Origin: Metridium senile
Taxonomy: Eukaryota > Cnidaria > Anthozoa > Actiniaria > Metridiidae
NCBI GenBank assembly: GCA_949775045.1
Contig: OX459101.1
Location: forward strand, 5,401,465 to 5,465,464
DNA: 64,000 nucleotides
Reading direction: 5' to 3'
Part shown: positions 22,204-32,547 of the stretch, piece after piece
How the letters are laid out: each line of letters starts with the position of its first letter
How positions within the stretch are numbered: position 1 is the first letter of the stretch
Position numbers and translations under genes: made by a program
The notes under the pieces: model-generated
The model's database searches: none
Told to the model about the DNA's origin: nothing
Seen by the model: the letters and a program-made list of their open reading frames with translations, nothing else

Positions 22204-22315
22204 AGAGATGATATCAGTTATCAGCATTTCTCTTTTGATATATTTAAATTTTCATCTATTTATCAGTATCAGCTGCGTTTTATGATGTATCCACTTTTTA
22301 TTTTATATAAAAAAC

Positions 22316-22533
22316 TTTAAATAAAAACCTGATGTTTTCGTCAAAAAATGCGGAACTTTATCAGTCATCCGTATTACTCGACCGTTGTGATGTAATGCAG
22401 TTTAGGGGCCTGGGGAAGAAGGTTGTCAAGCGTTCAAAACAAGTGCGGAATAAAAGGTGCAAAGTTTCTTATGTTAGTATAAATCACAGTTTTTCGACGA
22501 ATTATCATCAGTTTTTTTTGGTTTTTCTTTGCA
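22316..22533 (+). promoter_or_regulatory. Conserved proximal promoter and 5' UTR, gene D
   Basis: Same conserved block as in B and C, with the TATA-like GGAATAAAAGG at 22,447-22,457 and the ATG 77 bases later. Confidence 0.5.
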
Positions 22534-24180
22534 ATGGGTTGTGATTTTAAAGGAGTTATATGTTCTGCTATCTTCCAAATCTTTCTCGGCTCATTGTTGG
22601 TGATTTTTGGCATTGTTGATCGAGCCACCATTTCTAATTACAGCAAAGATGGCACCTTTTACACAAATTCTTGTACGCCGATATGGATGGGTATATGGGT
22701 AAGTTTATGTAAACTTTTTGACAATTCTCGTCTATACTTGTTGGTTTAATGGTGGCTTTAAATTAATACTGGTTAATGTGATTTCATGCAGCGAAAATGA
22801 TGATTAACAAAGAATGAATTAAGGGACTGTTCATTATTTATGGGGGGGGGGGGGGGGTAGTAGGGGGCCGGGGGTTGTTAGATTTTCAAGATAATCCGAT
22901 GGGGGGTCACAAAAGTTTTCTCAATTTGTGGACTCAAAATGTTATTGAAAAGCTTTTATTTGGTCACAATCAGAAAACCCATCTGGGTGGATTTTGATAA
23001 GGAATTCCTTTAGCTCAACTAAGGATGTACGTAACAAAGGATGAATGTGTGTTGGGGGGGAGGGGGGGGGGGAAGTTTTCACTCCTTTTATGGGGGGAAC
23101 AAAAAAGTATTGATGCATTTTGAGGGGGGGTACAAAAAGTTTTTACCAATCCCTTTTCCCATTTACCGCCCCCCCTCCCCATAAATAATGAACAGTCCCT
23201 AATAAGCACACAATGAAACAATGCTCAAAACAAAGGAATTGATCTACACTCGATTTTCTATTCAAAAATAATAGATCCCTGTACGTGCACGTACTATGCA
23301 GAGGTCCGGAGAGCATTTTATTTGTGTTGATATGCAGAAATCATGCGACAACTAATGTCAGTATCAAAAACGAAGGTGCGACTCAAACAGCTTTCTACAT
23401 GAAACTGCGTGTAAACCTGAAGCAGTGTCTTTCGACACATATTTGCTGTAAATAGAGTTGTTTAAGCTTATTTGTTGGATGTAAATCTTGTTCGTTTGAG
23501 TTTATGTTAACTTGGCTCAACAGCCCTGGGGGGACGGTTTTTACCCTAAAAGGTATGCCGATCACCCCTACCACTTGGATAAAGGGAGTACACCCCCAGG
23601 GAAAATGTATGAACTCCAAGGAACAAATTACCACTCCCTATCTTACGATCAATAATTATTATAAGAGCACAATAAAAAAAATTATTGTATTGCTGTTTAA
23701 TTATCACTGCAGTGGCTTTCATTCCACTCAATACACAATACATGTTATGACATGATTCCTTATTTCTTTGTTAGATTATTATCACTGGTGTGATTGGTAT
23801 GTTTGGATCAAGCTGCACTTATACTGACAATGGCAGGCCATCAACAGCTTTGGTAATATTTCCATTTATTATTATAATAATCAATGAAATACCTATATTT
23901 TTCTGTTTCTAAAAGTTGATATCTTCACATGTGAAAAAAACATGTTTATTTTCACATGTGAAGATATCATCACTATGGTTACATAGCTTTACGGAAACTT
24001 GTGTCAAAAAAAGTTTTATTGCCTGTATATCGACAGAGCAAGTGAGGCTCAGGCTTTGAATGTAAAAATTTACATGTAGTGATATTTAAACTTAAGGTGG
24101 TAGACCTGGATAAAATGTATGTTTTTTGAAAAAATATGTCTGAAACTACATCAGTTACAGAACTTTTAGACCAGTACTAA

Positions 24181-24218
<38 letters not shown>

Positions 24219-27200
24219 CATTTGGCTCGCGGTCATGACGTACGGAACTAGTGCAGCGACGACGATGTTTATTAAACATTGTTTAACTATTGTGACAAAT
24301 TTCTTATATTTAAGTTACGTATGGACCAAGTTCTGATGAAAATACTGTTGCAAGTTGTCAAAATCGAGCAATCAGACTCGCATTTCATGCCGAATTCGTA
24401 ACATTCTTCAAAAGTCGATATGCCCAGTCGTTATCAGTCAATAACTATACGGAATAAATCCGAAATAAGTGGAAACAGGCTGAACTTATGAATAACTTGT
24501 GCGTGTTCAGGCAAATAGCTGCATGAGATGTAAACAATATGTCATCCATAGTAACGACTCTTGCTCATGTGCAAACAACAGAGGTAACACGAAACCTTGT
24601 GTGTCAAAGTCAGTCTTTTAAAAGATTTATTATTTACTTGTAAAGTTCTTAAATCATGAGGAACGAATGTCAAATTTTATGCTAGTAAAGTGATTTTGGA
24701 GGGCCACAGAAGATGTTTAATCGAAAATGGCTCTTGATTAACTATTTTTAAAGAATACGTGAAGCTAGATCGTATTGCTGCATGTGAAACTAGGCTCAAA
24801 GGTCAATAATGTTATGTCAAATGGCGCTCTTAGTTATGATTAATTTAGTGATTTTTCGTTATTTCCCGAAAGAAAAAATGATCACATTGTTAATTAATTA
24901 AGTCAGAGGTGAATAATCGTTTTAGTATAAATACTAAGGTGATTATTTCAAAAAAGAAAGAAGGAAACAGCATTGAAAGTGAAAATATTTTATTTTTTAA
25001 AAGCGCGACCGTTACGCGTAAAAATTGTACACTTTGTCTTGCATATAATGACAAAAAAAAAACGTGAAAATTTACTATGATACCTTAAATAGCTTAACAC
25101 CAAACTTAGTAGCTTCTTTTGTCAATTTTGGGACAGCATTTTCTTTAAAGTTTTCAATTTCATCTTTGCTAACAGTGACAAAACAACTACTGGCAGCCAT
25201 TTTGTCCGAAAAGGTGATTATCGGCTGATAATCCGAGATAGCAAACCAATCAGAGCGCGCGATTTTGTATAATCACCTTTGTATTTATACTAAAGTTGTT
25301 TAACACAAAATCCAAATCTCTCAAATTCATAGCTCGCTTCCCATGTTGAGAATTTGCACTATGAAAGAAGAATATCTCCTGAATATAATCTCTCTGTATA
25401 GATATAGATTTTTGGAATAATATTAAAAATATTTCAAAAAGTGTAATGTTAGGGATGTACCATTTGATATTTGATGGGGAGGGGGGCTGAATCCAAAAAA
25501 AATATCGAGCAAGCTTTTAAACTCGAAAAAAATATCAAGCAGCCTTTAATTTGTTGCACAAACAAAAAGTATTGAGTACTACCCAAAAAATATCTTGCAA
25601 CATCTGTGTCCAAAAAAATATATCAGGCACCGATAAAATAGCCCTTCCCCCATCAAATATCAAATGGTCCGTCCCTTATGGCGGGCAAAGGTGAAACACT
25701 AGAATGATGATGTCAATTGTTTTAGCTGCTTGGGTGATCAAATCTGATATCAAACCGGACTGGATACATAATATATATCCTCTGTGCTATTAATAAGAGT
25801 GGATCTGATGAATTGTTTTCTTTTTATTGTTTTAGATTAGTACATACCTTGGCTGTAGTATTGTCTCTGCTGTCTTTGCTGGAGTCATTATTATCCTGTA
25901 TAGCCTTGGGCTGATCTTCAGTTTAGGAGGTTTTTATAATACTTGTAGCGGCGAGTATGAATATGATGGCCATCGAAGCAAATCAAAGTTGAAAGCTTGC
26001 AATACAAGTACTAAACTGGGTGTGGTGGTCATTGTCTTTGCTATTCTAGCATGTGGATTTGGTATTTTAGCTTCAGTCTGTAGCTGCACTAGTGGTATAT
26101 GTAATGCATCTACTCAACAGCAGACAACACCACAAATGGTATGTTTTTGTCATCATTATCTTAATATATATATATATATTAATTTCATATTTTTGCTTGT
26201 AGCTGTAGCTGTACTAAATATGTAAACCATCTACTCAACAGGGGATACCACAAATGGTACGGTAGCCCTTTCAATTTCAAATGTCATCATTAATTTTGCC
26301 ATTTTTCGCTATAGTACAAGGGCAAAGACCAATTTGAAATTAGTGTTACCCAAAGCAAGAACAAATGCTGGGAAGAGACGTTTTGCATTTACTGCCCCAT
26401 CTATATGGAACACTCTTCCCGATGATATTCACAAAACGGAATCCTACAAATCATTCATAAATCAATGTTGTTCTCTTTATCAAAGGAAACTTCATAATGC
26501 TAGCGAACTTGCTACTGACAGAATTTATTAATACTGGAACACACAATAAGATCAATTTTTATTATCATGTTTTGTATAGACTCATATACTCATATAATTA
26601 ATTATTTGTAACTTAATTTACAAGGGCCACATTATAAGACCTCTCAGGGTCTTAATGTGTTTAAGCACCCTAATAAAGTCAAAAATAAATAAATACATTT
26701 TCTTAACACTAATAATCAACAGCAACAGCAACAGTATTGCATTACCTATAAATATGTTTGTGTGGGCTAACGTTTTTATAATGAAGTGTATAACCAGAAG
26801 TTTAACTATCAAGTTATTGGTTTGATATTTCAGATAGCCTCCGCTATATATCCATCATCGGATTTTATTTTGAATTCATATAACTGTAATCTATGCAAAA
26901 ATGAAAATAAAATCTGATGATGGATAGTGGAGGCTATCCGAAATACCAAACCAATAACTTGATAGTTAATCTTCTTGTTATACACTTCATTATTGCATTA
27001 TCTGTTATAGATAACATGCAGTTATAGAATTTAATATGCATGCAATTATTCTCAAACAATTGATTCAATAGTCACAGCTCTCGGGCAAAAACAAACACTT
27101 GTGAGGTAGCCTGTTCAAAATCGTTTGCATAAAACACAGGCAACCCAAGCAAGGCATTTGAACATAAATATGAGTATTTTATAGTCAATGAAAGGGGATT

Positions 27201-30200
27201 CAATTTTTTTTTTAATAAAATACATCTTATGTGTCGTTGATGTTATTTAACATTGTTCTGTGTGGTTTTGAGGGGTTTTAGAGCTATTTAATACAATACA
27301 ATACTTTTATTGCTCTTTCATATATTTTACAAGATTTTTATATCATACTATAAAAGATTGAAGCAAAATTTAAATAATAAATAGATAAGGATAAATAGAT
27401 ATGTAAACACATTAAAAATATAATAAAATACTTGTATTTATGTTCAAATGTCTTGCTTGGGTTGCCTGTGCCTGACTTGATTGACTAGTGTACTGATAGG
27501 ATTTATTGAAAGGAATAACAAAATGATACATCAGATTTATAATGATAACAGAAAGAAAAAAGAAGTCAATGTAGAATTTCTTTCCACCGACCCTATATTA
27601 TTTAGAAGTGATTGGAAAGGCAAAGGAAGATGAAATTTAAGGGGAAGATCTGTTTCTCAGGGAAGTTCCTTAATTCATCCAGAGCCCGTTGTTTTCTTGA
27701 AAATGATTTAAGAAAACCATGTGAATATCACTTAAGCGTGCTTTAAAACATCTAGTTTGGGGTGAACTTAGACTTAAACTTTTAAAATGTTTCTCATGGC
27801 GTATTGTTTCTTTTGACTATATTTGTCTGTTGCCAAATTTTCAACCCTTCTAGATTGAGTTTTGTACATTGTACATTGAACACTTGAAATATTTTGAACA
27901 ATCCTTTGCACGCTTCGAAGCAAGATCACCTGGAATGACTAGCTATATCCATACTTCAACAGGGCCAAGTGATCTACATCCAGACACCAGAGGGACTTAC
28001 AGCACATATCATGATCCAGGAAGCTGATGGGGTTCCTGTGGCAGTACCAGTAGAAGAATCTTCACATGCTCAGGTAAATGCTGTACCTCAACCCTCTTCG
28101 ACTTGTGGTACTGTTGTATATTACAATCTAGTATAGGGTTTGGGGACAGAAGGGAAGGGAAGAGGGAAGAAGGGAGACTTGCTTCCCTCCTTGTCCCCAT
28201 CACTCCTACCCCGTCTCTCCCCCAATCCCCAAGAGCCGCCACGCAGGCTAACAGGTCCGCCGCACATATTATAATGTAATGCAATGTTAAATGTGGTGCT
28301 TAATATATAACGCATTTCACATGTCTCAATGCGCTTTACAATTTTTCATTTGCACGAACCTCTGGCGTCTTACAATCTTGAAAAATTAGTAGCTAGTATG
28401 TATCAGTGTGAGCCAGTCACTGAAGGTGGTCACGGCCAGGGTTTGTTACATGCTCAGTGGTTCTTTTACTTCCCTCCGGTGTAGGTTAGTGTATGTAGTA
28501 CTAGTGTGAAGAGACGGGACTTCCGATTTAACATCCTTATCCGAGAAGACGCGAAGTCTAACAATTTTCAGATATGAAATAATAACAAAGTCAGTACATT
28601 CTCCTCAATTATTTGAATATCTCGAGTATTGGTCCGACCATGCCAGGACGACAAACCCCGACTTCCCACATGCAAATCCGATGCTCCACCAATGGCTGTT
28701 ATTACAGTTATATGCAAATGATTTCAAACAATGGAAAGCCTCGACTTCAACCCATTGTTCAAAATCATTTGCATATAACTGTAATAACAGCTATTGAGCC
28801 AACTGGAAGTGGTTTCTATATTTTACATTATTTACTTTTATTAGAAACGTTTTTTAATTGTAATATCAATCAAGTATTGAAATATTTTTATTAAAATTAT
28901 TTCTTGTTATTCTCACTTTAAGGACATCTCACCACCACCTTACACAGCGTGTGCTGCAGGGGGTGGGGCTGGTCAGGCCCCTCCTCTTGAATCGATGCAC
29001 AGAGACTTGCCACCAAGTTATCAATCTGATGAGGTACAATATCACACTTTTATTTATGGAAGAAAACTTATAGGCAAACCTGTTGTGGTAATGATATGTA
29101 TGCAATACTCCAGTTTTACGTTTTCTATCACCGCTGTACTAATTGACAAAAGGCACATTTGCAAAGACTCATGATCGGCCTCAATTTCTTCACCTAAAGA
29201 AGCAATGGTTTTGTATTGCAAGCATTGTATTTAAGTTTTATTTATGTTATTTATAGAGTTTTCTAGATCTATGGAATATTTTGTAATAACAGGGTCCCAT
29301 TTCGACTAGCGTTTCGCTAGTAATTGGGCTTCCTGTATAAATACTGAAATATTAAATAAATGAAATATAATTAAGCAGAGCACAAAATGTGTTATCGCTT
29401 ACAGTGCTGCTAATTCAACCGGGGCCACCTCAAGTTTATTAGCCAATCACGTTTGAGCTTAAGAACAAAAGATATCTACTTTGTTTCCTTATCAGCCAAT
29501 CAAATTATAGGCGCGCATTGACTTGTCGGATCATCTATGTCTGGTTCTTTTGTTCTTAAGCTCAAACGTGATTGGCTAATAAACTCGGGGTGGCCCCGGT
29601 TGAATTAGCAGCACTGTAACAATAGAAAACGCATATGAATTTATTCTGAACTGAGGCTATACCTGTACAAATGTGCCGTTTGTCAAATAGTACAGCAGTG
29701 CTAGATGAAGTGAAAAATTTATATAGGACACTTTTTCATATAAAATTGATATGTTCCACTGCACTTTTGAATGTCTACTATGTTTTCGAAGACAGTTGAT
29801 TGCAATCATGACAGTGTTATGTGTATTTTTATGAGCCAGTTATATGAGCAGGGGTGACTATGGCCATGCTACTTTTTACCTCCCGGATGCAGATTAGTGA
29901 GTAAGATAAGATTAGATAAATGAAGAGAAGAGAAGTTAAGATAAGATGACATGACATGACATGACATGAGATAAATGAAGATAAGATAAGCTAAGATAAG
30001 ATAAATGAAGATACTAAGATATTAAGATCAATGGAAATTAGCGAGTAAACTAGTATAGGCTGCATCTGTGGTGTTTGATATAAATGATAAGTAATAAAAT
30101 GAAATTTGTAACACCGTAAAAAATATTTTATGATAAGATAAGATGTTAAACATATGACAGTTACAAAAGGTACTGATTAACTTGAGGCCCTCCTAAATAT

Positions 30201-30540
30201 TAAATTCCTATAATTAAAAAAAACTAAGTGTAAATGGAATAAATAATTAAAATATAGACTTATAAAATAATAAGTGTAGTGTGGAGAGACGGGACCTCCG
30301 GTTTGACCTTATCTTAAGCTTTGGACACAAACAAAGGCCTCCAGCACGAAAATTAGATTCTCTACTAATTAATGGTTCTTTTTATGTTTAATCAGATTAT
30401 TTGATGAAAATATTTAACCCTTCGAGACTATTAAGATATCTTATTTTCTATTTTTATGCTCATTTTTATTTTTATCTGAATAGGTTGGTTTAAGGAAAAA
30501 CCATTGCCAAAAGAATTATGCAATGTCAGATCTCGTTTAA
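22534..30540 (+). CDS. MS4A/CD20-like four-helix membrane protein, gene D (6 exons, 274 codons)
   Basis: Exons: 22534-22698, 23775-23852, 25836-26138, 27963-28073, 28923-29033, 30484-30540. All are phase 0 with GT..AG borders. Translation starts MGCDFKGV. Predicted helices: TM1 about 12-31, TM2 about 48-67 across the exon 1/2 join, TM3 about 84-110, TM4 about 142-160. The long second outer loop has Cys118, Cys136 and an NTS sequon at 137-139; Cys cluster 162-169. The tail has PPxY at 223-226 and 249-252. The terminal exon has 24 extra bases relative to B (in frame) and ends SDLV, still like SDVV. This is the simplest intact member and probably shows the family's basic six-exon plan. Family assignment rests on the four-helix layout, the PxWxGI motif in TM2 and the loop cysteines; a related tetraspan family cannot be excluded. 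Confidence 0.75.
22822..23200. mobile_element. MITE with AGGGACTGTTCATTATTTATGGGG ends
   Basis: The TIRs (AGGGACTGTTCATTATTTAT) enclose G-rich and C-rich arms, including a run of 17 G residues near 22,842-22,858. It is 379 bp long and absent from the shorter intron 1 of gene C. The G runs could form G-quadruplexes. Confidence 0.75.
23918..23968. repeat. 51-bp hairpin
   Basis: GATATCTTCACATGTGAAAA faces TTTTCACATGTGAAGATATC. Short hairpin, probably a minimal MITE, in intron 2 of gene D. Confidence 0.75.
24097..24920. other. Insertion of about 0.8 kb without known content, intron 2 of gene D
   Basis: Gene C has no counterpart between 17,170 and 17,190. Contains GGAGGGCCGGACGGGAAAATC and CGGTCATGACGTACGG, which look like half of a palindromic element. 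No coding sequence recognised. Confidence 0.45.
24921..25294. mobile_element. MITE carrying a transposon-derived 5' coding exon
   Basis: The TIRs are TTTAGTATAAATAC and AAGGTGATTAT, inverted at the other end; 374 bp. A minus-strand reading frame at 25,075-25,200 lies inside. It appears to be a deletion derivative keeping the start of a larger element's gene. Confidence 0.65.
25075..25200 (-). pseudogene. N-terminal fragment of a Crypton/KIAA1958-like recombinase gene
   Basis: It starts with ATG at 25,200 and reads 41 codons to a stop, beginning MAASSCFVTVSKDEIENF and containing ENAVPKLTKEATKFGVKLF. The pattern of an acidic N-terminus followed by a TKxATKxxVxLF helix resembles the N-terminus of Crypton-type tyrosine recombinases and the host KIAA1958/ZMYM-like proteins derived from them. 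This is recalled from the family and was not searched. A GTATCA directly after LFK could be a remnant donor. The catalytic part is absent. Confidence 0.4.
25452..25675. mobile_element. PIF/Harbinger-like MITE with TTA duplication
   Basis: The TIRs are GGGATGTACCATTTGATATT and its near complement, flanked by TTA at 25,449-25,451 and 25,676-25,678. The paralogous intron of gene C has the empty site with a single TTA at 17,335-17,337. A 3-bp TTA duplication is typical of PIF/Harbinger. Confidence 0.8.
26186..26264 (+). pseudogene. Exon 3 relic in intron 3 of gene D
   Basis: Matches the end of exon 3 of A and B: TTTTGCTTGTAGCTG, then CCATCTACTCAACAGG and ATACCACAAATG with a GTACGG donor as in gene A. 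The coding frame is broken (TAAATATG). It is a leftover of a duplicated exon 3. Confidence 0.55.
26304..26698 (+). mobile_element. 5'-truncated non-LTR retrotransposon, C-terminal ORF and 3' UTR
   Basis: An open frame up to the stop at 26,529-26,531 contains the motifs RTNAGKR, F, then SIWNTLPDDI and ESYKSFI. These are the usual C-terminal end of jockey/CR1/L2-type LINE reverse-transcriptase proteins (RTxxGKRxF...xxWNxLP). The 3' UTR ends in AATAAATAAATAC. Everything upstream of the C-terminus is missing, typical of 5' truncation at insertion. Intron 3 of gene D. Confidence 0.75.
26779..26994. mobile_element. Palindromic MITE in intron 3 of gene D
   Basis: AATGAAGTGTATAACCAGAA at the left is inverted at the right, and the arms continue through TTGGTTTG.TATTTC and ATCCATCATCGGATTTTATTTT. 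Gene C keeps only the right half (17,789-17,880). Confidence 0.7.
27128..27473. mobile_element. MITE with CACAGGCAACCCAAGC ends
   Basis: The TIRs are about 40 bp (CACAGGCAACCCAAGCAAGG, CATTTGAACATAAATA), inverted at the right end. Same end type as 1,078-1,484. AT-rich interior with no coding capacity. No clear target duplication. Intron 3 of gene D. Confidence 0.7.
28288..28812 (-). mobile_element. tRNA-derived SINE in intron 4 of gene D, split by a MITE
   Basis: Orthologue of 18,636-19,030. On the minus strand, head with A-box sequence, GATAAGGATGTTAAATCGG body, and tail with GTAAAGCGCATTGAGAC. The head is interrupted at 28,694-28,794 by a MITE that is absent from gene C. Confidence 0.7.
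28694..28794. mobile_element. MITE inside the SINE of gene D, copy 2
   Basis: Shorter relative of 15,541-15,685 (GCTGTTATTACAGTTATATG ends). Gene C carries the uninterrupted sequence CCACCAATTGAGCC at the same place, so the insertion followed the C/D duplication. Confidence 0.8.
29306..29332 (+). mobile_element. 5' end relic of hairpin-ended element, gene D
   Basis: CTAGCGTTTCGCTAG hairpin followed by TAATTGGGCTTCCTG; the intact version of the relic at 19,534 in gene C. Confidence 0.45.
29402..29616. mobile_element. Mariner-type palindromic MITE, CAGTGCTGC ends
   Basis: The TIRs are about 70 bp (CAGTGCTGCTAATTCAACC, GGGGCCACC), with TA on both sides (29,400-29,401 and 29,617-29,618). Gene C has TTATCGCTTAATTCTG at the same place without it. 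215 bp. Confidence 0.85.
29716..30365 (-). mobile_element. SINE in last intron of gene D with degenerate pentamer repeats
   Basis: Tail at about 29,716, body to 29,910, then AAGAG, ATGAC (five units) and AAGAT-like pentamers (29,920-30,010). Head blocks GACCTCCGGTTTGACC and TTATCTTAAGC lie at 30,291-30,316. Same SINE as in genes A-C. Confidence 0.5.
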
Positions 30541-30608
30541 AATGTGAATTACTGCCAACTCATGCAGAACGCCATTGTTTTCTGTCGTCAAAAAGATACC
30601 GTCTATTA

Positions 30609-31055
30609 GGGCCTGTTTACATGGAGATAGGGTCACCCTCCTAGAAGGGTCACCCTACTGGTAGGGTCACCCTCCTCTGTGGTTGTGTTTACATGTCAGG
30701 TAGGGTCACCCTATCAGCAAGGTAAGGTGACCCTCCTAGGAGGGCCACCTTTTTGTATACTTAAGCCATGTAAACGCTAAAGGTAGGGTGACCCTAGGGG
30801 AAGGGCTATCTTGAATTGCATCAAATGACGTTAAATGACGTATTTCGCGCTCCAAATAGCAGTGAAAAATCGCAGCCAAGGATGCTAAAGAGAGGAAAAC
30901 TGAATTTTTCGCCAAATTAAAAGAGAACGCTTGCCCGCCATTTTGTTGTTTACGAAGCTTAACGCCCTAGCCCTACCACCGGGGTGACCCTTGTCGAGTT
31001 TTCATGTAAAGGAGAGCTATGTTTTGTCCCTTCTGGTAAACATGTAAACAGCCCC
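30609..31055. mobile_element. MITE with GGGCCTGTTTACATG ends
   Basis: GGGCCTGTTTACATG at the left and CATGTAAACAGCCCC at the right. The left part has several copies of TAGGGTCACCCT in both orientations. About 450 bp without coding capacity, downstream of gene D. Confidence 0.65.
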
Positions 31056-31243
31056 AAACAAGCAGTAGCTAAAGACATTTCAAAAGTAGCATTAATAATA
31101 ATAACATGAATCATTTGTATATCGCTAAATCCTCGGATAGCTCATAGCGCTTGATAAATCTGCTATTATGTATACACCTAGTTCAAAAAGGTTGAAGGGG
31201 CGAACAGCGATTGGTGATTGGCGATTGATCGACCGAAAGGAAC

Positions 31244-31407
31244 GGTGGGTAATATGAATTTCTTCTTATTCCTTTCTAAATTACCCAAACAATGCCTCCA
31301 CCGTTCAACGAAACCTTCGAGACACCCATCGAAGGTCATCGCTGAACGTGGTGGGAATTTGTTTGGGTAATTTAGAAAGGAATAAGAAGATATGCGTATT
31401 ACCCACA
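31244..31407. mobile_element. Palindromic MITE, GTGGGTAAT ends
   Basis: GTGGGTAAT, then TTCTTCTTATTCCTTTCTAA and ATTACCCAAACAA, with the inverted copy at the right. Shorter paired blocks (GAACGGTGG/CCACCGTTC) suggest the element may extend some bases to the left. Confidence 0.65.
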
Positions 31408-31506
31408 GATACTGACTTTCTGTGTATATTTAGGTGTATAATGTTTAATATGGAGGACTTATCGGACTACTGTAAACCAGCAGTTTACAATAATGAGTGT
31501 TGTTAA

Positions 31507-32400
31507 TTAATGCACTGCTGGAATGTCTGTTTGCAAAAAGCCGAAAACCAGAGTAATATCACTAACAATATAATTTTGAACAAGTAGAAAATTATTCATT
31601 TGTCTCAAGGATGTCGAAGGATCATCCTCGGGAACCCAGGGGTATTCTTCTGTCGCTTGTTTCTCGCTTCCACAACATATACCCCTGGGAACGTAGTCTG
31701 TTGGAGCTTGTTCCGGAAGCCAAATTTCAAACTTATTTAACGACTTTCTTTGAATGGTTATCTTGATTTTCATTGGTCGACCTAATAAGGTCGACCAATC
31801 AGGAAAGAGCTGAATTTTGACTTCCGGAACAAGCTCCAACAGACTACGTTCCAAGGGGTATATGTTGTGGAAGCGAGAAACGAGCGACAGAAGAATACCC
31901 CTGGGTTCCCGAGGATGTCGAAGGATTGGACTGTGACGTCATGAATGCTACTGCTAGTCTTCATCAGCAATGGATAGCCAGTTACAACTCAAATGAATTA
32001 TGGTCCATTAATCCCCTAACGAAGACAACAGTAGCAGTCGAAACTTGCAATAACTTTCTACTGATCTCATATCCACGATATATACGCTTTCTAAATAACA
32101 TCAAGTTTGTTTAAAATATTTAAACCATATATTTATGCTGTATTAATTGTAAATATAATTTAATATAAAAAAATGTTTTAACATAAAACTGCTGGTCAGT
32201 TTAACAGAAGCTGTTATTTAAAACAATAAATGTTGTAAGTACATATCTCTAATGCAAGATCTAAGAGGTCGGTCGACATCAAAAAATAGAAATAATATAA
32301 TTTTATAGCTGGTAAGCAGGCAACAGGAATTTTAGAGTAAGAATTGTCCAAACAATTAAAAAAGCTAGAAGCTTTGATGCCTTGTGGTTATTTGTATCCT
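31507..32400 (+). repeat. 3' flanking unit of gene D, interrupted by a MITE
   Basis: Diverged copy of the flank after genes A-C. Shared blocks include AGTAATATCACTAACA, TGTCTCAAGGATGTCGAAGG and GCAAGATCTA..GGTCGGTCGACAT. No gene recognised. Confidence 0.55.
31623..31917. mobile_element. Long-TIR MITE with 9-bp duplication
   Basis: The TIRs are over 110 bp, starting CATCCTCGGGAACCCAGGGG. Flanked by TCGAAGGAT at 31,614-31,622 and 31,918-31,926. Genes A-C show the uninterrupted or related site in the same flank. Long TIR plus 9-bp duplication suggests Mutator-like. The 115-codon minus frame across it is an artefact of the palindrome. Confidence 0.8.
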
Positions 32401-32547
32401 TGGAGTCTATCTGCTATCTTATCCTCTTGTCCTTTTTAGAATAATCTAAAGTATTAGGCCATTGGTTGTTCCGCGGGAAAAACCCTAAAGAATCCCATGG
32501 GGCAATCTCGTTCCGGCCCATAGCCCTTATCCAACGTAAAATCCAAC

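Noticed and set aside
31507..31854. 115-codon minus-strand frame
   Set aside because: Lies across the long-TIR MITE 31,623-31,917; the open frame comes from the element.
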